A stretch of DNA of 12,432 nt from Dehalococcoidia bacterium UBA5748 (GCA_002419135.1 DIFM01000022.1:1-12432); one strand, 5' to 3'. Counted from the first letter of the stretch, positions 1-7,593 are shown. Notes: a model not told the origin generated them from the sequence alone. Translations and numbers: made by a program.

Positions 1-58
1 GTTTGAATCTTATTGAGACAGGCTCCTACGGTCGGGGTATTAAGTTCGGTAAGATAAA

Positions 59-81
59 GAGGGGGATTTTTGGCCCCCCTC
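59..81 (-). terminator. Intrinsic terminator of the marR-MMPL unit
   Basis: Read on the minus strand, a 7-bp perfect stem GAGGGGG/CCCCCTC (81-75 and 65-59) closes a 9-nt loop and is followed by TTTATCTT. It starts 14 nt beyond the stop codon of the MMPL transporter, where the transcript should end. The T-tract is interrupted, so strength is uncertain. The 58 bases before it, up to the window edge, show no gene. Confidence 0.75.
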
Positions 82-95
82 CTTAAACTATTAAA

Positions 96-2708
96 CTAAT
101 CTTTCTTGATTCCCAGTTTTTTATGCCCGAACGGCCACCAGCACCCCCTGCCAAATATGTTAGCAACGGATGGCAACAGGAACACAATTACAACAAATGT
201 CTCCAGGAAAACACCGACAGCTACCGCAACACCCACCTGGAACATAGTCTGGATAGGTGATATCACCATAGACAGGAAGGTGCCCCCCAGTATTAAACCG
301 CATGCCACGATAACATAGCTTGTACTCATGATGGCACTGCGAATTGCTTCTTTCATTGGCTTATTCTCAGCCTCTTCACGTATACGCGACATCATAAATA
401 TATTGTAGTCGGCGCCAAGAGCTATCATCAAAACAAAGACGATAATAGGAACTACAAAGCTCACACCTACTTGCCCCAGAACATCCGTAAATAGCCATGA
501 TGATATTCCCATCGTGGCACCATAGGCAAAGGTAACGATAGCCAGTATAAATATCGGGGCAATCAAGCTCCTGAGCAGCAGGCTTAATACCACAAACACA
601 CCTACCAGCACCACTATCATTATTCTGTTGAAATCGGTTTCCAGGACAGTTCGGACATCCAGCATAGCAGAAGTGGTACCCCCCACCGCAGATTCATCTG
701 TGTTAAAATACTGGTATCCATTTTCTTTATGCAGGGCGTCGCTTACTTTCTGTATCGTATCCATAGCCGTTTCGGAATATGGGTAGTCATTCAGTGTTAC
801 CATCAGTTTCACGGCATTCCCATCGGGGGAAATAAAGGTACTGATTAACTGTCCCAGGTCTGGATATAACGACAAAAGACTCTGGGGGATAAAATAAGGA
901 TTGCCTTGCTCCATAAAATACTGCACCAAATCAGTTAAAGATTGAACAAATTCGGTTATATAAGTTTGGAAGCTGGCCTGCAAAGCAGCCAGAGCATCCG
1001 CATCCATATTCTTCAGATCAATACTCCCCAGAGTAGTGCTCATATTATTCAGAATTGTTATAGCAGTAATATATGAGGGTTCCACCGTAACTGCAGGGAA
1101 AGTGGTGCCAAGCTCGGTAAGATAAGCCCCCAAGAGCTGGAACATCTGCATAGTGTCAGAGCTGAAAAGCGCTGTTGGATTTGTGGAAGCACTGCTGATT
1201 GCAGCATTCAACTGCTCCAGAAGAAGCGTAAGCTGGCCAGTAACGGTAATCGTAGCCAACGGCTCTCCGCTTCCATCAGGCGAAACCACAGATAATACGC
1301 TGGAAACACCATCCACCGCAAGCAATTCTCTTGTTATTTCTTCAATTTCCTTCAGGGCTCCGCTGGAAGTAGCGTCCACTGAATAAGTGGTAAGGACAAC
1401 AGTAGAGGGCATCATATTTCCAATATCGAAATGGTCCTTCAATATATTGAAACCCTCGACGGAATCCGAATCGTCCGATAGTTCGGCAAGTGTATCATAT
1501 GATGTGGTCATGTTGAAATATGGAATGTATGGCACTGCAAGTACAAAAACTATCAGAAAGGCCACCACAAAAGAATAATTGGTTGTAAGGTTGGCTATTC
1601 CTCGCCAAAAACTATTCTCGTGTAGCTCGCCTGTTCCAGCTCTAGAGACATCAGCCTGCCTGCCAGGCCAGAACATGAATTTCCCAAAAAGAGCTGCCAG
1701 CGCCGGATTTAAGGTAAGAGCAGCCAGAAGCGTAATGAAGATTGCCGTTGCCAGAGCCAAACCCATCGTATGTAGCATGCCGTACTCGGCAATGGTTAAA
1801 CCGGCAAGTCCGATTATAACAGTAAAAGCACTTGCGGTAATTACAGAGCCGATAGAGCTCACAGTAGCCCGCAGGGCTTCCAGGCGGCTGCTATGGCGTC
1901 CAAGCTCCTCCTTATACCTCGATACCATAAACAGGCAGTAATCGGTGCCAGCTCCGAATATGAGAACTATTATAAATACATCCAGCTGAGACCAGAGATT
2001 GATGCCCATTTCGCCCATATACCCCAGCACCCCACGGCTGATAAGATAGGCGATGCCGATTGTAAACAGTGGTACCAGTATAGCAACAGGAGAGCGGTAA
2101 ATAAAAAACAGCAGCACCACCACCAGGACTACAGTCACAATAGTCGTGAGATCGATACTTTCAGTTATAGCAGTCATCAGGTCGCTCATTATACCCGCTT
2201 CACCCGATACATATACCTCAAGCGAGTCGGAAGTATCGTTACTGGAGATGTAGTTCTCGATAGTATTAAGTACTGCCGACGGGTCTCCACCCATAGTATC
2301 GATGCCAATATTAATCAACATCGTAGTGTTATCCGGAGATACGAGACTGGAAGCCAGGGCAGGATTGGCAAAAACAGATGTTACCGACTCTATTCCAGAG
2401 GCTGCCCCCTGTGCGACCAGCCATTCTGAAAAAGATTGCGCAAAGGTCAAATCAGAAGAATTTAAACCACTTTCGTTATAGATAACAACAGTAGCTGATG
2501 AATCAGCGGTTTCCTCAGGAAAATATTGGGCGATAAGCTCAGCTGCTTTTCCTGATTCGCTACCCTGGGGCAAAAAGTCTGCTGTATCCAGTTTGCCCGT
2601 TTCGCTCAGTGTCGGCGCCCACAGTACCATAAACACAGCAAGCGCCACCCAGAATAAGATTATCAGAAATCTGTGCTTGGAGGCGAAGCCTCCCAATCCC
2701 TTAAACAT
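96..2708 (-). CDS. MMPL/RND-family membrane transporter
   Basis: This 870-residue inner-membrane protein is a proton-driven exporter of the MMPL branch of the RND superfamily; its substrate (lipid, drug or other hydrophobic molecule) cannot be told from sequence. It has the duplicated family layout: TM1 at about 14-32, a soluble domain at about 35-185, TM2-6 to about 345, TM7 near 376-396, a second soluble domain at about 397-690, and TM8-12 to about 850. The paired Asp-Tyr motifs expected in TM4 and TM10 are present as GAGTDY (about 252-257) and ALGADY (about 763-768), the latter followed by MSRIREE. The start is placed at the ATG at 2708 because GAGG lies 5 nt upstream; the GTG two codons earlier sits inside that Shine-Dalgarno. 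It lies 47 bp after marR on the same strand, so it is probably co-transcribed with and controlled by that regulator. No partner adaptor or outer-membrane gene is present, consistent with a stand-alone exporter. Family assignment is firm. Confidence 0.95.
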   Translation of the reverse strand: MFKGLGGFASKHRFLIILFWVALAVFMVLWAPTLSETGKLDTADFLPQGSESGKAAELIAQYFPEETADSSATVVIYNESGLNSSDLTFAQSFSEWLVAQGAASGIESVTSVFANPALASSLVSPDNTTMLINIGIDTMGGDPSAVLNTIENYISSNDTSDSLEVYVSGEAGIMSDLMTAITESIDLTTIVTVVLVVVLLFFIYRSPVAILVPLFTIGIAYLISRGVLGYMGEMGINLWSQLDVFIIVLIFGAGTDYCLFMVSRYKEELGRHSSRLEALRATVSSIGSVITASAFTVIIGLAGLTIAEYGMLHTMGLALATAIFITLLAALTLNPALAALFGKFMFWPGRQADVSRAGTGELHENSFWRGIANLTTNYSFVVAFLIVFVLAVPYIPYFNMTTSYDTLAELSDDSDSVEGFNILKDHFDIGNMMPSTVVLTTYSVDATSSGALKEIEEITRELLAVDGVSSVLSVVSPDGSGEPLATITVTGQLTLLLEQLNAAISSASTNPTALFSSDTMQMFQLLGAYLTELGTTFPAVTVEPSYITAITILNNMSTTLGSIDLKNMDADALAALQASFQTYITEFVQSLTDLVQYFMEQGNPYFIPQSLLSLYPDLGQLISTFISPDGNAVKLMVTLNDYPYSETAMDTIQKVSDALHKENGYQYFNTDESAVGGTTSAMLDVRTVLETDFNRIMIVVLVGVFVVLSLLLRSLIAPIFILAIVTFAYGATMGISSWLFTDVLGQVGVSFVVPIIVFVLMIALGADYNIFMMSRIREEAENKPMKEAIRSAIMSTSYVIVACGLILGGTFLSMVISPIQTMFQVGVAVAVGVFLETFVVIVFLLPSVANIFGRGCWWPFGHKKLGIKKD

Positions 2709-2713
2709 TTTCA

Positions 2714-2717
2714 CCTC
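2714..2717 (-). promoter_or_regulatory. Ribosome binding site deciding the MMPL start
   Basis: GAGG on the minus strand ends 5 nt before the ATG at 2708. The upstream in-frame GTG at 2714 overlaps this motif and so is unlikely to be the start. Confidence 0.7.
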
Positions 2718-2755
2718 ACATTAAAATATTTACCGATTTATAGTTCGAACCTGTT

Positions 2756-3238
2756 TCAAGCGATCATATGGCTCCCCGATTTTTCTTTCCTGGTTATCCA
2801 TGCTTTTTGCAGAATATCTAGGGACCTCCCGATAATATCCAGCTCTTCCATACTTACATAATCTGATAATGATTGCGCATTTTCCAGTACAACCTTCCAG
2901 ATATTATCAGTTATTTTCGAACCGTCTTCAGTTAAACTGCATAGAATCAATCTCCTGTCATCTTCCCCGCTTTCTCTTTTAACCAGATTTTTCTTTATCA
3001 TCCTATCCAGTAATCCGGTAGCTGTTGAAACATGTATCTTTAAACAATAAGCTATCTGGTTCATTTTCATTCTATTGTTGATCTTTAGCAGTAAAAGCAC
3101 GCGTAGCTGCGACATTGTAAGGTTATTTTCGGATTCGATAAGTATCGGTCCATCCGATAACAATTCGCCTAGAAAATCATTCATTTTTTGGAGATAAATG
3201 TTAAACTTCTTCGCTTTTTCATCATGTGGATTATCCAT
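2756..3238 (-). CDS. MarR-family transcriptional regulator
   Basis: A 160-residue winged helix-turn-helix protein, normal length for the MarR family, which binds DNA as a dimer and usually loses affinity when a small ligand binds. The central part (about residues 40-106) shows the expected pattern: LTMSQLRVLLLL, a recognition-helix region HVSTATGLLDRM, and the wing with EDDRR at 92-96 followed by LTEDG. N- and C-terminal helices would form the dimer interface. The ATG at 3238 is preceded by GAGGAAG with 7 nt between GAGG and the start. It is first in a two-gene unit with the MMPL transporter 47 bp downstream, so the likely role is a local repressor of that exporter and of itself. A perfect short palindrome overlaps its promoter -10. 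The inducing ligand is unknown. No oxidant-sensing role is evident: the only cysteines are at 65 and 100. Confidence 0.92.
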   Translation of the reverse strand: MDNPHDEKAKKFNIYLQKMNDFLGELLSDGPILIESENNLTMSQLRVLLLLKINNRMKMNQIAYCLKIHVSTATGLLDRMIKKNLVKRESGEDDRRLILCSLTEDGSKITDNIWKVVLENAQSLSDYVSMEELDIIGRSLDILQKAWITRKEKSGSHMIA

Positions 3239-3274
3239 AATACTTCCTCGATGTTATTTTATTATGCATTACCA

Positions 3275-3287
3275 ATAATACTATTAT
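3275..3287. promoter_or_regulatory. Candidate MarR operator palindrome
   Basis: ATAATA-C-TATTAT is a perfect 13-bp inverted repeat overlapping the -10 box and likely transcription start of marR. MarR proteins commonly bind palindromes of this size placed over their own promoter. The surrounding DNA is very AT-rich, so a chance palindrome is quite possible. Confidence 0.35.
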
Positions 3288-3310
3288 AATAAAAATATTA
3301 TCTGTGTCAA
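3283..3310 (-). promoter_or_regulatory. Consensus sigma-70 promoter of marR-MMPL
   Basis: On the minus strand TTGACA (3310-3305) and TATAAT (3288-3283) are both perfect consensus hexamers separated by 16 nt. Predicted start of transcription is near 3276, about 38 nt before the marR ATG. So strong a promoter usually implies tight repression, which fits an adjacent MarR. Confidence 0.75.
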
Positions 3311-3364
3311 ATAGCATTTTATATTTGTTACAGTAGCTTTATATTTTATTTAAAACAACAATTT

Positions 3365-3396
3365 GTACACATAAATAAGTATTGACAAGTACACAT
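3365..3396. repeat. Two direct GTACACAT repeats around the acs -35
   Basis: The octamer GTACACAT occurs at 3365-3372 and again at 3389-3396. The 24-bp period places both copies on nearly the same DNA face, one upstream of the -35 and one in the spacer. This could be a tandem regulator site, but no regulator is identified. Confidence 0.4.
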
Positions 3397-3411
3397 TTTT
3401 ACTGATATTAT
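3382..3411 (+). promoter_or_regulatory. Sigma-70 promoter of acs
   Basis: TTGACA at 3382-3387, an 18-nt spacer, and TATTAT at 3406-3411 preceded by TG as an extended -10 (TGA-TATTAT). Predicted transcription start is near 3418, giving a leader of about 60 nt before the ATG at 3480. The -35 is bracketed by two copies of GTACACAT (3365-3372 and 3389-3396), 24 bp apart. Confidence 0.65.
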
Positions 3412-3468
3412 TATTATTCTCATATAGTTGAATTTTAATATTTTAAAAATTAGAGAATTTTCATTTGA

Positions 3469-3474
3469 GGAGGT
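3469..3474 (+). promoter_or_regulatory. Ribosome binding site deciding the acs start
   Basis: GGAGGT ends 5 nt before the ATG at 3480. An in-frame TTG at 3465 would extend the protein by five residues but overlaps the GAGGAGGT block, so it is rejected as the start. Confidence 0.8.
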
Positions 3475-3479
3475 TCAAT

Positions 3480-5897
3480 ATGTCTCAAGACAAGTCCGCC
3501 CCCCCGAAAGAAAACCCCAGCGGAATTCCGTCAATACTGGTTGCCGAGGCTGACGCCAAACTGTGTAGTTCTATTAAGGATTACTTAGACCAAAAGAACT
3601 ATTGCACAACAGCGGTTGCTGACGGACCGCAAGCAGTCACTGCACTCACCAAAGGACGCTTCGATTTAGCCATACTCTCCATGGAAACCGCATATGAGAT
3701 TGGGCTTGAAGTGCTTTCCGAAACAGCCAAAATGCATCCCGAATTCAAGTTTATTATTACGTCAAAAAAGCCGACCGCTGATTCGATTGCCGAATGTATG
3801 AAACGGGGTGCCTTCGATTATCTGACCATACCCTTTGGCGATGAGGAACTGGCAAAAGCGGTAGATGAGGCATTGGGTAACAAGAAAATCGTTGAAGAAG
3901 ATGAAATTGCCGACTCTAAACATGTCGAAAAACACCAGGAAATAACTTCCATGATGGAAGAAAAAAGAGTTTTTTATCCTCCACAGGAATTTGTCGATAA
4001 TGCTGCCGTCTCCGGGATGCGACACTATAAGGCTTTATATAACTGGTCGATAAAAGACCCCGACGGTTTCTGGGGACATCTGGCGGAGCAGTTGGACTGG
4101 TATGAAAAATGGGATAAAGTCCGTGATTACACCTTCGGCGGAAAAGTCGACATCAAGTTCTTTATCGGCGGTAAACTTAACATCAGTTATAATTGCCTTG
4201 ACCGCCATCTAAATACCTGGCGTAAGAATAAAGCGGCACTGATATGGCAGGGCGAAGGTGAAGACGAAGTCAGAACATTTACCTACCAGGAAGTGCATCA
4301 CGAGGTATGTAAATTCGCTAATGTACTTAAAAAGCACGGAGTTAAAAAAGGCGATACCGTAACAATATATATGCCGATGATTCCTGAAGCAACCTTTGCC
4401 ATGCTTGCCTGCACACGTATCGGGGCTGTTCACAGCATCGTCTTCAGCGGATTCAGCGGGGAATCCTTGAGAGACCGCATACTGGATTGTAATTCCAAAC
4501 TTGTCATTACTGCTGACGGTTATCATAGAAACGGACAGATTATCAGGTGTAAGGACGCGGCCGATATCGCCATGAAGGATTGCCCCAATGTAAAAGATAT
4601 GATTATCGTGAAAAGGCTGGGGCTGCATATAACCATTAATGAAGGCAGAGACCGCTGGTGGCATGAAGAAATGGAAGCAGATGACATTTCATCGGTTTGC
4701 GAACCGGCGGTTATGGATTCCGAAGATCCGTTATTCATTCTTTATACCAGCGGCAGCACCGGCAAACCGAAAGGTGTCATGCATACACAGGCAGGCTATC
4801 TGATGCACTGCGTTCAGACTATGAAATGGGTGTTCGACATTAAAGACGAAGATATCTTCTGGTGCACCGCCGATATCGGCTGGGTTACCGGGCACAGTTA
4901 TGTTGTTTACGGACCAATGGCTACAGGGGCAACCAGTTTTATTTACGAGGGAACTCCGACCTATCCGAAGCCCGACCGTATGTGGCATATCGTAGAGAAA
5001 TTCAAAATAAATACTTTCTATACCGCCCCTACTTTAATCCGCGCCCTTATGCGAGACGGTGAAGAGTGGCCTAAGAAGCATGATATATCCTGTTTAAGAC
5101 TTCTGGGGACTGTGGGCGAGCCTATCAACCCGGAGGCATGGATGTGGTATCACCGCGTTATCGGCCGCGAAAAATGCCCGATTGTCGATACCTGGTGGCA
5201 AACCGAGACCGGAGGTCATTTGATTACTCCGCTTCCCGGAGCTGTGCCCACCAAACCGGGTTCTGCTACGCTACCTTTCCCCGGTATCGAACTTATCATA
5301 GTCAACGCCGACGGTAAAGAAGTCGATATCAACGAAGGCGGCTATCTGTGCATTAAAAAACCTTGGCCCGGAATAATGCGTACTATCTACGGTGATCATG
5401 AAAAATTCAAGAACACCTATTTTTCACGCTTCCCCAACATGTATTTTACCGGAGACGGAGCTAGAAAAGATGAGGACGGATATTACTGGATTATGGGACG
5501 CATCGACGATGTGCTTAATGTTTCCGGTCATCGTATCGGTACAGCTGAAGTCGAAAGCGCGCTGGTTTCCAATTCCAAGGTAGCTGAGGCAGCGGTAGTC
5601 GGTATCCACCACGAGATTAAAGGACAAGGCATATATGCCTTCGTTACCCTGAAACATGGGGAGAAATCGAGTAAAGCGGTTGAAAAAGAACTGAAAGACC
5701 ATGTCAGAAAGGTCATCGGACCGATTGCCAGCCCGGATAAAATCCAGTTTGCAGAAGGCCTTCCCAAGACACGCAGCGGTAAGATTATGCGCAGGATTTT
5801 GGTCAAGATTGCCAACGGTGATGTCAGCAATCTGGGGGATATTACCACATTGGCAGACCCGAGTGTTGTCGAAACACTGGTTCACGAAAGGGTTTAA
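3480..5897 (+). CDS. acs: Acetyl-CoA synthetase (AMP-forming) with N-terminal pseudo-receiver domain
   Basis: This 805-residue cytoplasmic enzyme should convert acetate, ATP and CoA to acetyl-CoA, AMP and pyrophosphate. Residues about 166-805 form a complete Acs of normal size. Visible are the N-terminal ACAS_N segment, the ATP-binding loop YTSGSTGKPKG at 422-432, DTWWQTETGG at 570-579 with the Trp pair typical of a small acetate pocket, TGDG near 657-660, the hinge GRIDDVLNVSGHR at 673-685, and the catalytic lysine K768 in PKTRSGKIMRR, the site acetylated in Salmonella Acs. Residues about 16-135 are an extra domain that reads as a CheY-like receiver, starting ILVAEAD and ending AFDYLTIPF. 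Key receiver residues are altered: the phospho-acceptor position is S67 (ILSME), the acidic pair is reduced to E23-A-D25, and the conserved Lys is I117. A charged linker (about 136-165) joins the two. The fusion is in frame with no sign of a frameshift. The gene stands alone under its own promoter, divergent from marR. Acs identity is very secure; the role of the extra domain is unknown. Confidence 0.95.
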   Translation: MSQDKSAPPKENPSGIPSILVAEADAKLCSSIKDYLDQKNYCTTAVADGPQAVTALTKGRFDLAILSMETAYEIGLEVLSETAKMHPEFKFIITSKKPTADSIAECMKRGAFDYLTIPFGDEELAKAVDEALGNKKIVEEDEIADSKHVEKHQEITSMMEEKRVFYPPQEFVDNAAVSGMRHYKALYNWSIKDPDGFWGHLAEQLDWYEKWDKVRDYTFGGKVDIKFFIGGKLNISYNCLDRHLNTWRKNKAALIWQGEGEDEVRTFTYQEVHHEVCKFANVLKKHGVKKGDTVTIYMPMIPEATFAMLACTRIGAVHSIVFSGFSGESLRDRILDCNSKLVITADGYHRNGQIIRCKDAADIAMKDCPNVKDMIIVKRLGLHITINEGRDRWWHEEMEADDISSVCEPAVMDSEDPLFILYTSGSTGKPKGVMHTQAGYLMHCVQTMKWVFDIKDEDIFWCTADIGWVTGHSYVVYGPMATGATSFIYEGTPTYPKPDRMWHIVEKFKINTFYTAPTLIRALMRDGEEWPKKHDISCLRLLGTVGEPINPEAWMWYHRVIGREKCPIVDTWWQTETGGHLITPLPGAVPTKPGSATLPFPGIELIIVNADGKEVDINEGGYLCIKKPWPGIMRTIYGDHEKFKNTYFSRFPNMYFTGDGARKDEDGYYWIMGRIDDVLNVSGHRIGTAEVESALVSNSKVAEAAVVGIHHEIKGQGIYAFVTLKHGEKSSKAVEKELKDHVRKVIGPIASPDKIQFAEGLPKTRSGKIMRRILVKIANGDVSNLGDITTLADPSVVETLVHERV

Positions 5898-5926
5898 AAA
5901 CGTTACAGGTTATTTCAAGGAAATAC

Positions 5927-5958
5927 AGAGAGGCTGGGAGTTTAGTCCCAGCCTCTCT
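5927..5958 (+). terminator. Hairpin terminator between convergent acs and mrp
   Basis: A perfect 13-bp stem AGAGAGGCTGGGA/TCCCAGCCTCTCT closes a 6-nt loop, 29 nt after the acs stop. The following CTCATTTTCG has only a short T run, and the opposite side reads GTATTTCC on the minus strand, so it may act weakly in both directions for the converging genes. Confidence 0.65.
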
Positions 5959-6005
5959 CTCATTTTCGCACAGCACTTGATTTAACTATAATGGATTAAA
6001 CCAGG

Positions 6006-7040
6006 TTATTTATCGCTTTCTTTTTCAGCCTTTTTGGCTGCTTTCTTATCGGCAATGGATTTGATGATGTTATCTCCCAGCGATTTTATGAAATCCGCTT
6101 CATAATCTTCCACCCTGCCCTCATCGCAGAGTTTTGCCAAGTTCGGGTCAACCGGAATCTGTGCTAAAAGCGGCGCATCGGCAGCCTTAACCATCATATC
6201 AGCCTGACTGGCACCGAAAAGCTCCATTTTTTGGTCCAGTTCGGGGATATAGATATAGCTCATATTTTCAACGACGCCCAGCACCGGTTTTTCCATGTTC
6301 TTAGCCATACTGAAGGCTTTGCGAACAATCATCATTGCCAGGTCCTGGGGAGTATAAACAACAACAGCACCGGTTATAGGAATCGACTGCATAACCGTCA
6401 AAGCGGCATCCGAAGTTCCCGGAGGCAGGTCGATAACCAGATAATCGAGGTCACCCCAGTGAACATCCTGCCAGAACTGCTCGATTGCTCTTGCAATCAG
6501 CGGACCGCGCCAGATAACAGCATCGTCCTCAGCCGGCAGCAAAAGATTGATGGACATCACATTGATACCGGATTTCGATAAAACCGGTAAAATACCCGTT
6601 TCGTCTCCGGCAGGCCTATCGGTAACGCCGAACATTTTGGGAACACTGGGTCCGGTGATATCGGCATCCAGGATACCAACTTTGTATCCCATTCTTTTAA
6701 GAGATACAGCAGTTAAACCGGCTACCAGAGATTTACCTACGCCGCCCTTGCCACTCATGATAGCCACTATATTTTTAATTTTGTTCAGAACACCCGGCTT
6801 GACGTTTTCGTAGTTTACTTCAACTTCAGCATCACTATCCAACTTGTTAATAATTTTGATTATTTTGGCTTTCAAAACACCCTGTACCAATGCTGTCATT
6901 CCGGCTGCAGCCAGAGTCAATGCAACCTTCTTTTCCGAAATGTCGACTTTCATGATAAGATTCATGCTGCCGACGGTTCTGGTAAGACCGGGTACTACCA
7001 GTTCATGCAGTTCCTGTCTTACCTGCTCCTCAGTTACCAT
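6006..7040 (-). CDS. mrp: Mrp/ApbC/NBP35-family P-loop ATPase lacking the CxxC motif
   Basis: A 344-residue cytoplasmic ParA/MinD-like ATPase of the Mrp group, whose characterised members carry or transfer iron-sulfur clusters. Residues about 1-80 match the MIP18/DUF59 domain that often precedes Mrp ATPases. The ATPase follows with deviant Walker A SGKGGVGKS (96-104), GILDADITGPS (122-132), and DYLVIDLPPGTSD (199-211), all intact. After VVENMSY (256-262), canonical members have a CPxC segment that binds the bridging cluster; here it reads YIPELDQKMELFG with no cysteine. The only Cys is C305, and the DUF59 part has none either. The C-terminus is a Lys/Ala/Glu-rich tail. The ATG at 7040 is chosen because GGAGGG lies 6 nt upstream; a TTG at 7043 is too close. 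It follows the DUF134 gene by 73 bp on the same strand, probably as one operon. Family is certain; a standard cluster-scaffold function is doubtful. Confidence 0.93.
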   Translation of the reverse strand: MVTEEQVRQELHELVVPGLTRTVGSMNLIMKVDISEKKVALTLAAAGMTALVQGVLKAKIIKIINKLDSDAEVEVNYENVKPGVLNKIKNIVAIMSGKGGVGKSLVAGLTAVSLKRMGYKVGILDADITGPSVPKMFGVTDRPAGDETGILPVLSKSGINVMSINLLLPAEDDAVIWRGPLIARAIEQFWQDVHWGDLDYLVIDLPPGTSDAALTVMQSIPITGAVVVYTPQDLAMMIVRKAFSMAKNMEKPVLGVVENMSYIYIPELDQKMELFGASQADMMVKAADAPLLAQIPVDPNLAKLCDEGRVEDYEADFIKSLGDNIIKSIADKKAAKKAEKESDK

Positions 7041-7113
7041 CAAATACCCTCCATATTCTTTTAATTTTTATATATTCTGTATATAGTACAGTTTATATCC
7101 GGTTATGTCATTA

Positions 7114-7506
7114 TTATTTATTACGTATCGGACAATCTTTAGGCAATTGAGCAGTTATATGCTCGCCGACCGCATACCATCTATTCCCCATAGGACAGGT
7201 AAATTGCCTTATGGCTGAGATTTCAAAAGTTCCGCCCTCTATAACTATTGCCTTGCCGTTTAGAAGTGCATCGGCAATGCTTTTACGCGCTGAATCCAAT
7301 ATACGGGAAAAAGTTGTGCGTGAAACGTTCATCTCCCGGGCACAATCCTCGAGCTCCAACCCTTCTACATCTTTCAAGCGAATGGCTTCCAGTTCTTCCA
7401 CGGTGAGTTTTACTCCCTGAATTAAAGAAAGCTGCCTTCCCGTTGGCGTAAAACTGCTTACCGGAGGCATAAAACCTACCCTGCGACGCAAGGTCTGTCT
7501 ACCCAT
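7114..7506 (-). CDS. DUF134 helix-turn-helix protein with short C-terminal Cys extension
   Basis: A 130-residue protein of the DUF134 family, small DNA-binding proteins with a sigma-70 region 4-like helix-turn-helix. The family opening is seen as MGRQTLRRRVGFMP and the conserved centre as TVEELEAIRLKDVEGL (35-50). The helix-turn-helix follows at about 50-84 (ECAREM-like LEDCAREMN, then VSRTTFSRIL and ARKSIADALLNGK). After the usual IEGG, a tail of about 30 residues carries C104 in CPMGNRW and C125 in KDCPIRN, possibly a small metal or redox site, though two cysteines alone are weak evidence. The start at 7506 matches the family N-terminus; GGGAG lies 11 nt upstream, rather far. A GTG at 7524 would add six residues but has no ribosome site. 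It is transcribed from a perfect consensus promoter and followed by mrp, so it may regulate mrp or itself. Exact function is not known. Confidence 0.88.
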   Translation of the reverse strand: MGRQTLRRRVGFMPPVSSFTPTGRQLSLIQGVKLTVEELEAIRLKDVEGLELEDCAREMNVSRTTFSRILDSARKSIADALLNGKAIVIEGGTFEISAIRQFTCPMGNRWYAVGEHITAQLPKDCPIRNK

Positions 7507-7556
7507 TAGATTAAAAGCTCCCACTGATTTGTATTTATTTCGCCCATATGTCCACT

Positions 7557-7585
7557 ATTATAGTTTTTTAAGCAATCGATGTCAA
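7557..7585 (-). promoter_or_regulatory. Consensus sigma-70 promoter of DUF134-mrp
   Basis: On the minus strand TTGACA (7585-7580) and TATAAT (7562-7557) are perfect hexamers with the ideal 17-nt spacer. Transcription should start near 7550, leaving a leader of about 44 nt before the ATG at 7506. Confidence 0.8.
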
Positions 7586-7593
7586 TCAACGGG

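Noticed and set aside
1893..2429. A 178-codon plus-strand frame opposite the MMPL gene
   Set aside because: It lies entirely antisense to a well-recognised transporter and shows no family pattern, so it is a shadow frame.
2709..2714. Upstream GTG start for the MMPL gene
   Set aside because: The GTG overlaps the GAGG ribosome site of the ATG at 2708. The same reasoning rejects the TTG at 3465 for acs, the TTG at 7043 for mrp and the GTG at 12360 for metF.
3480..3960. Frameshifted fusion of a separate response-regulator gene and acs
   Set aside because: The reading frame is continuous through the charged linker, with no stop, internal ribosome site or second start that would be clearly better. 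An artefactual join cannot be excluded without reads.
5424..5885. Long minus-strand frames opposite the 3' part of acs, also 4209-4664
   Set aside because: They are antisense to highly conserved Acs motifs and have no recognisable domain.
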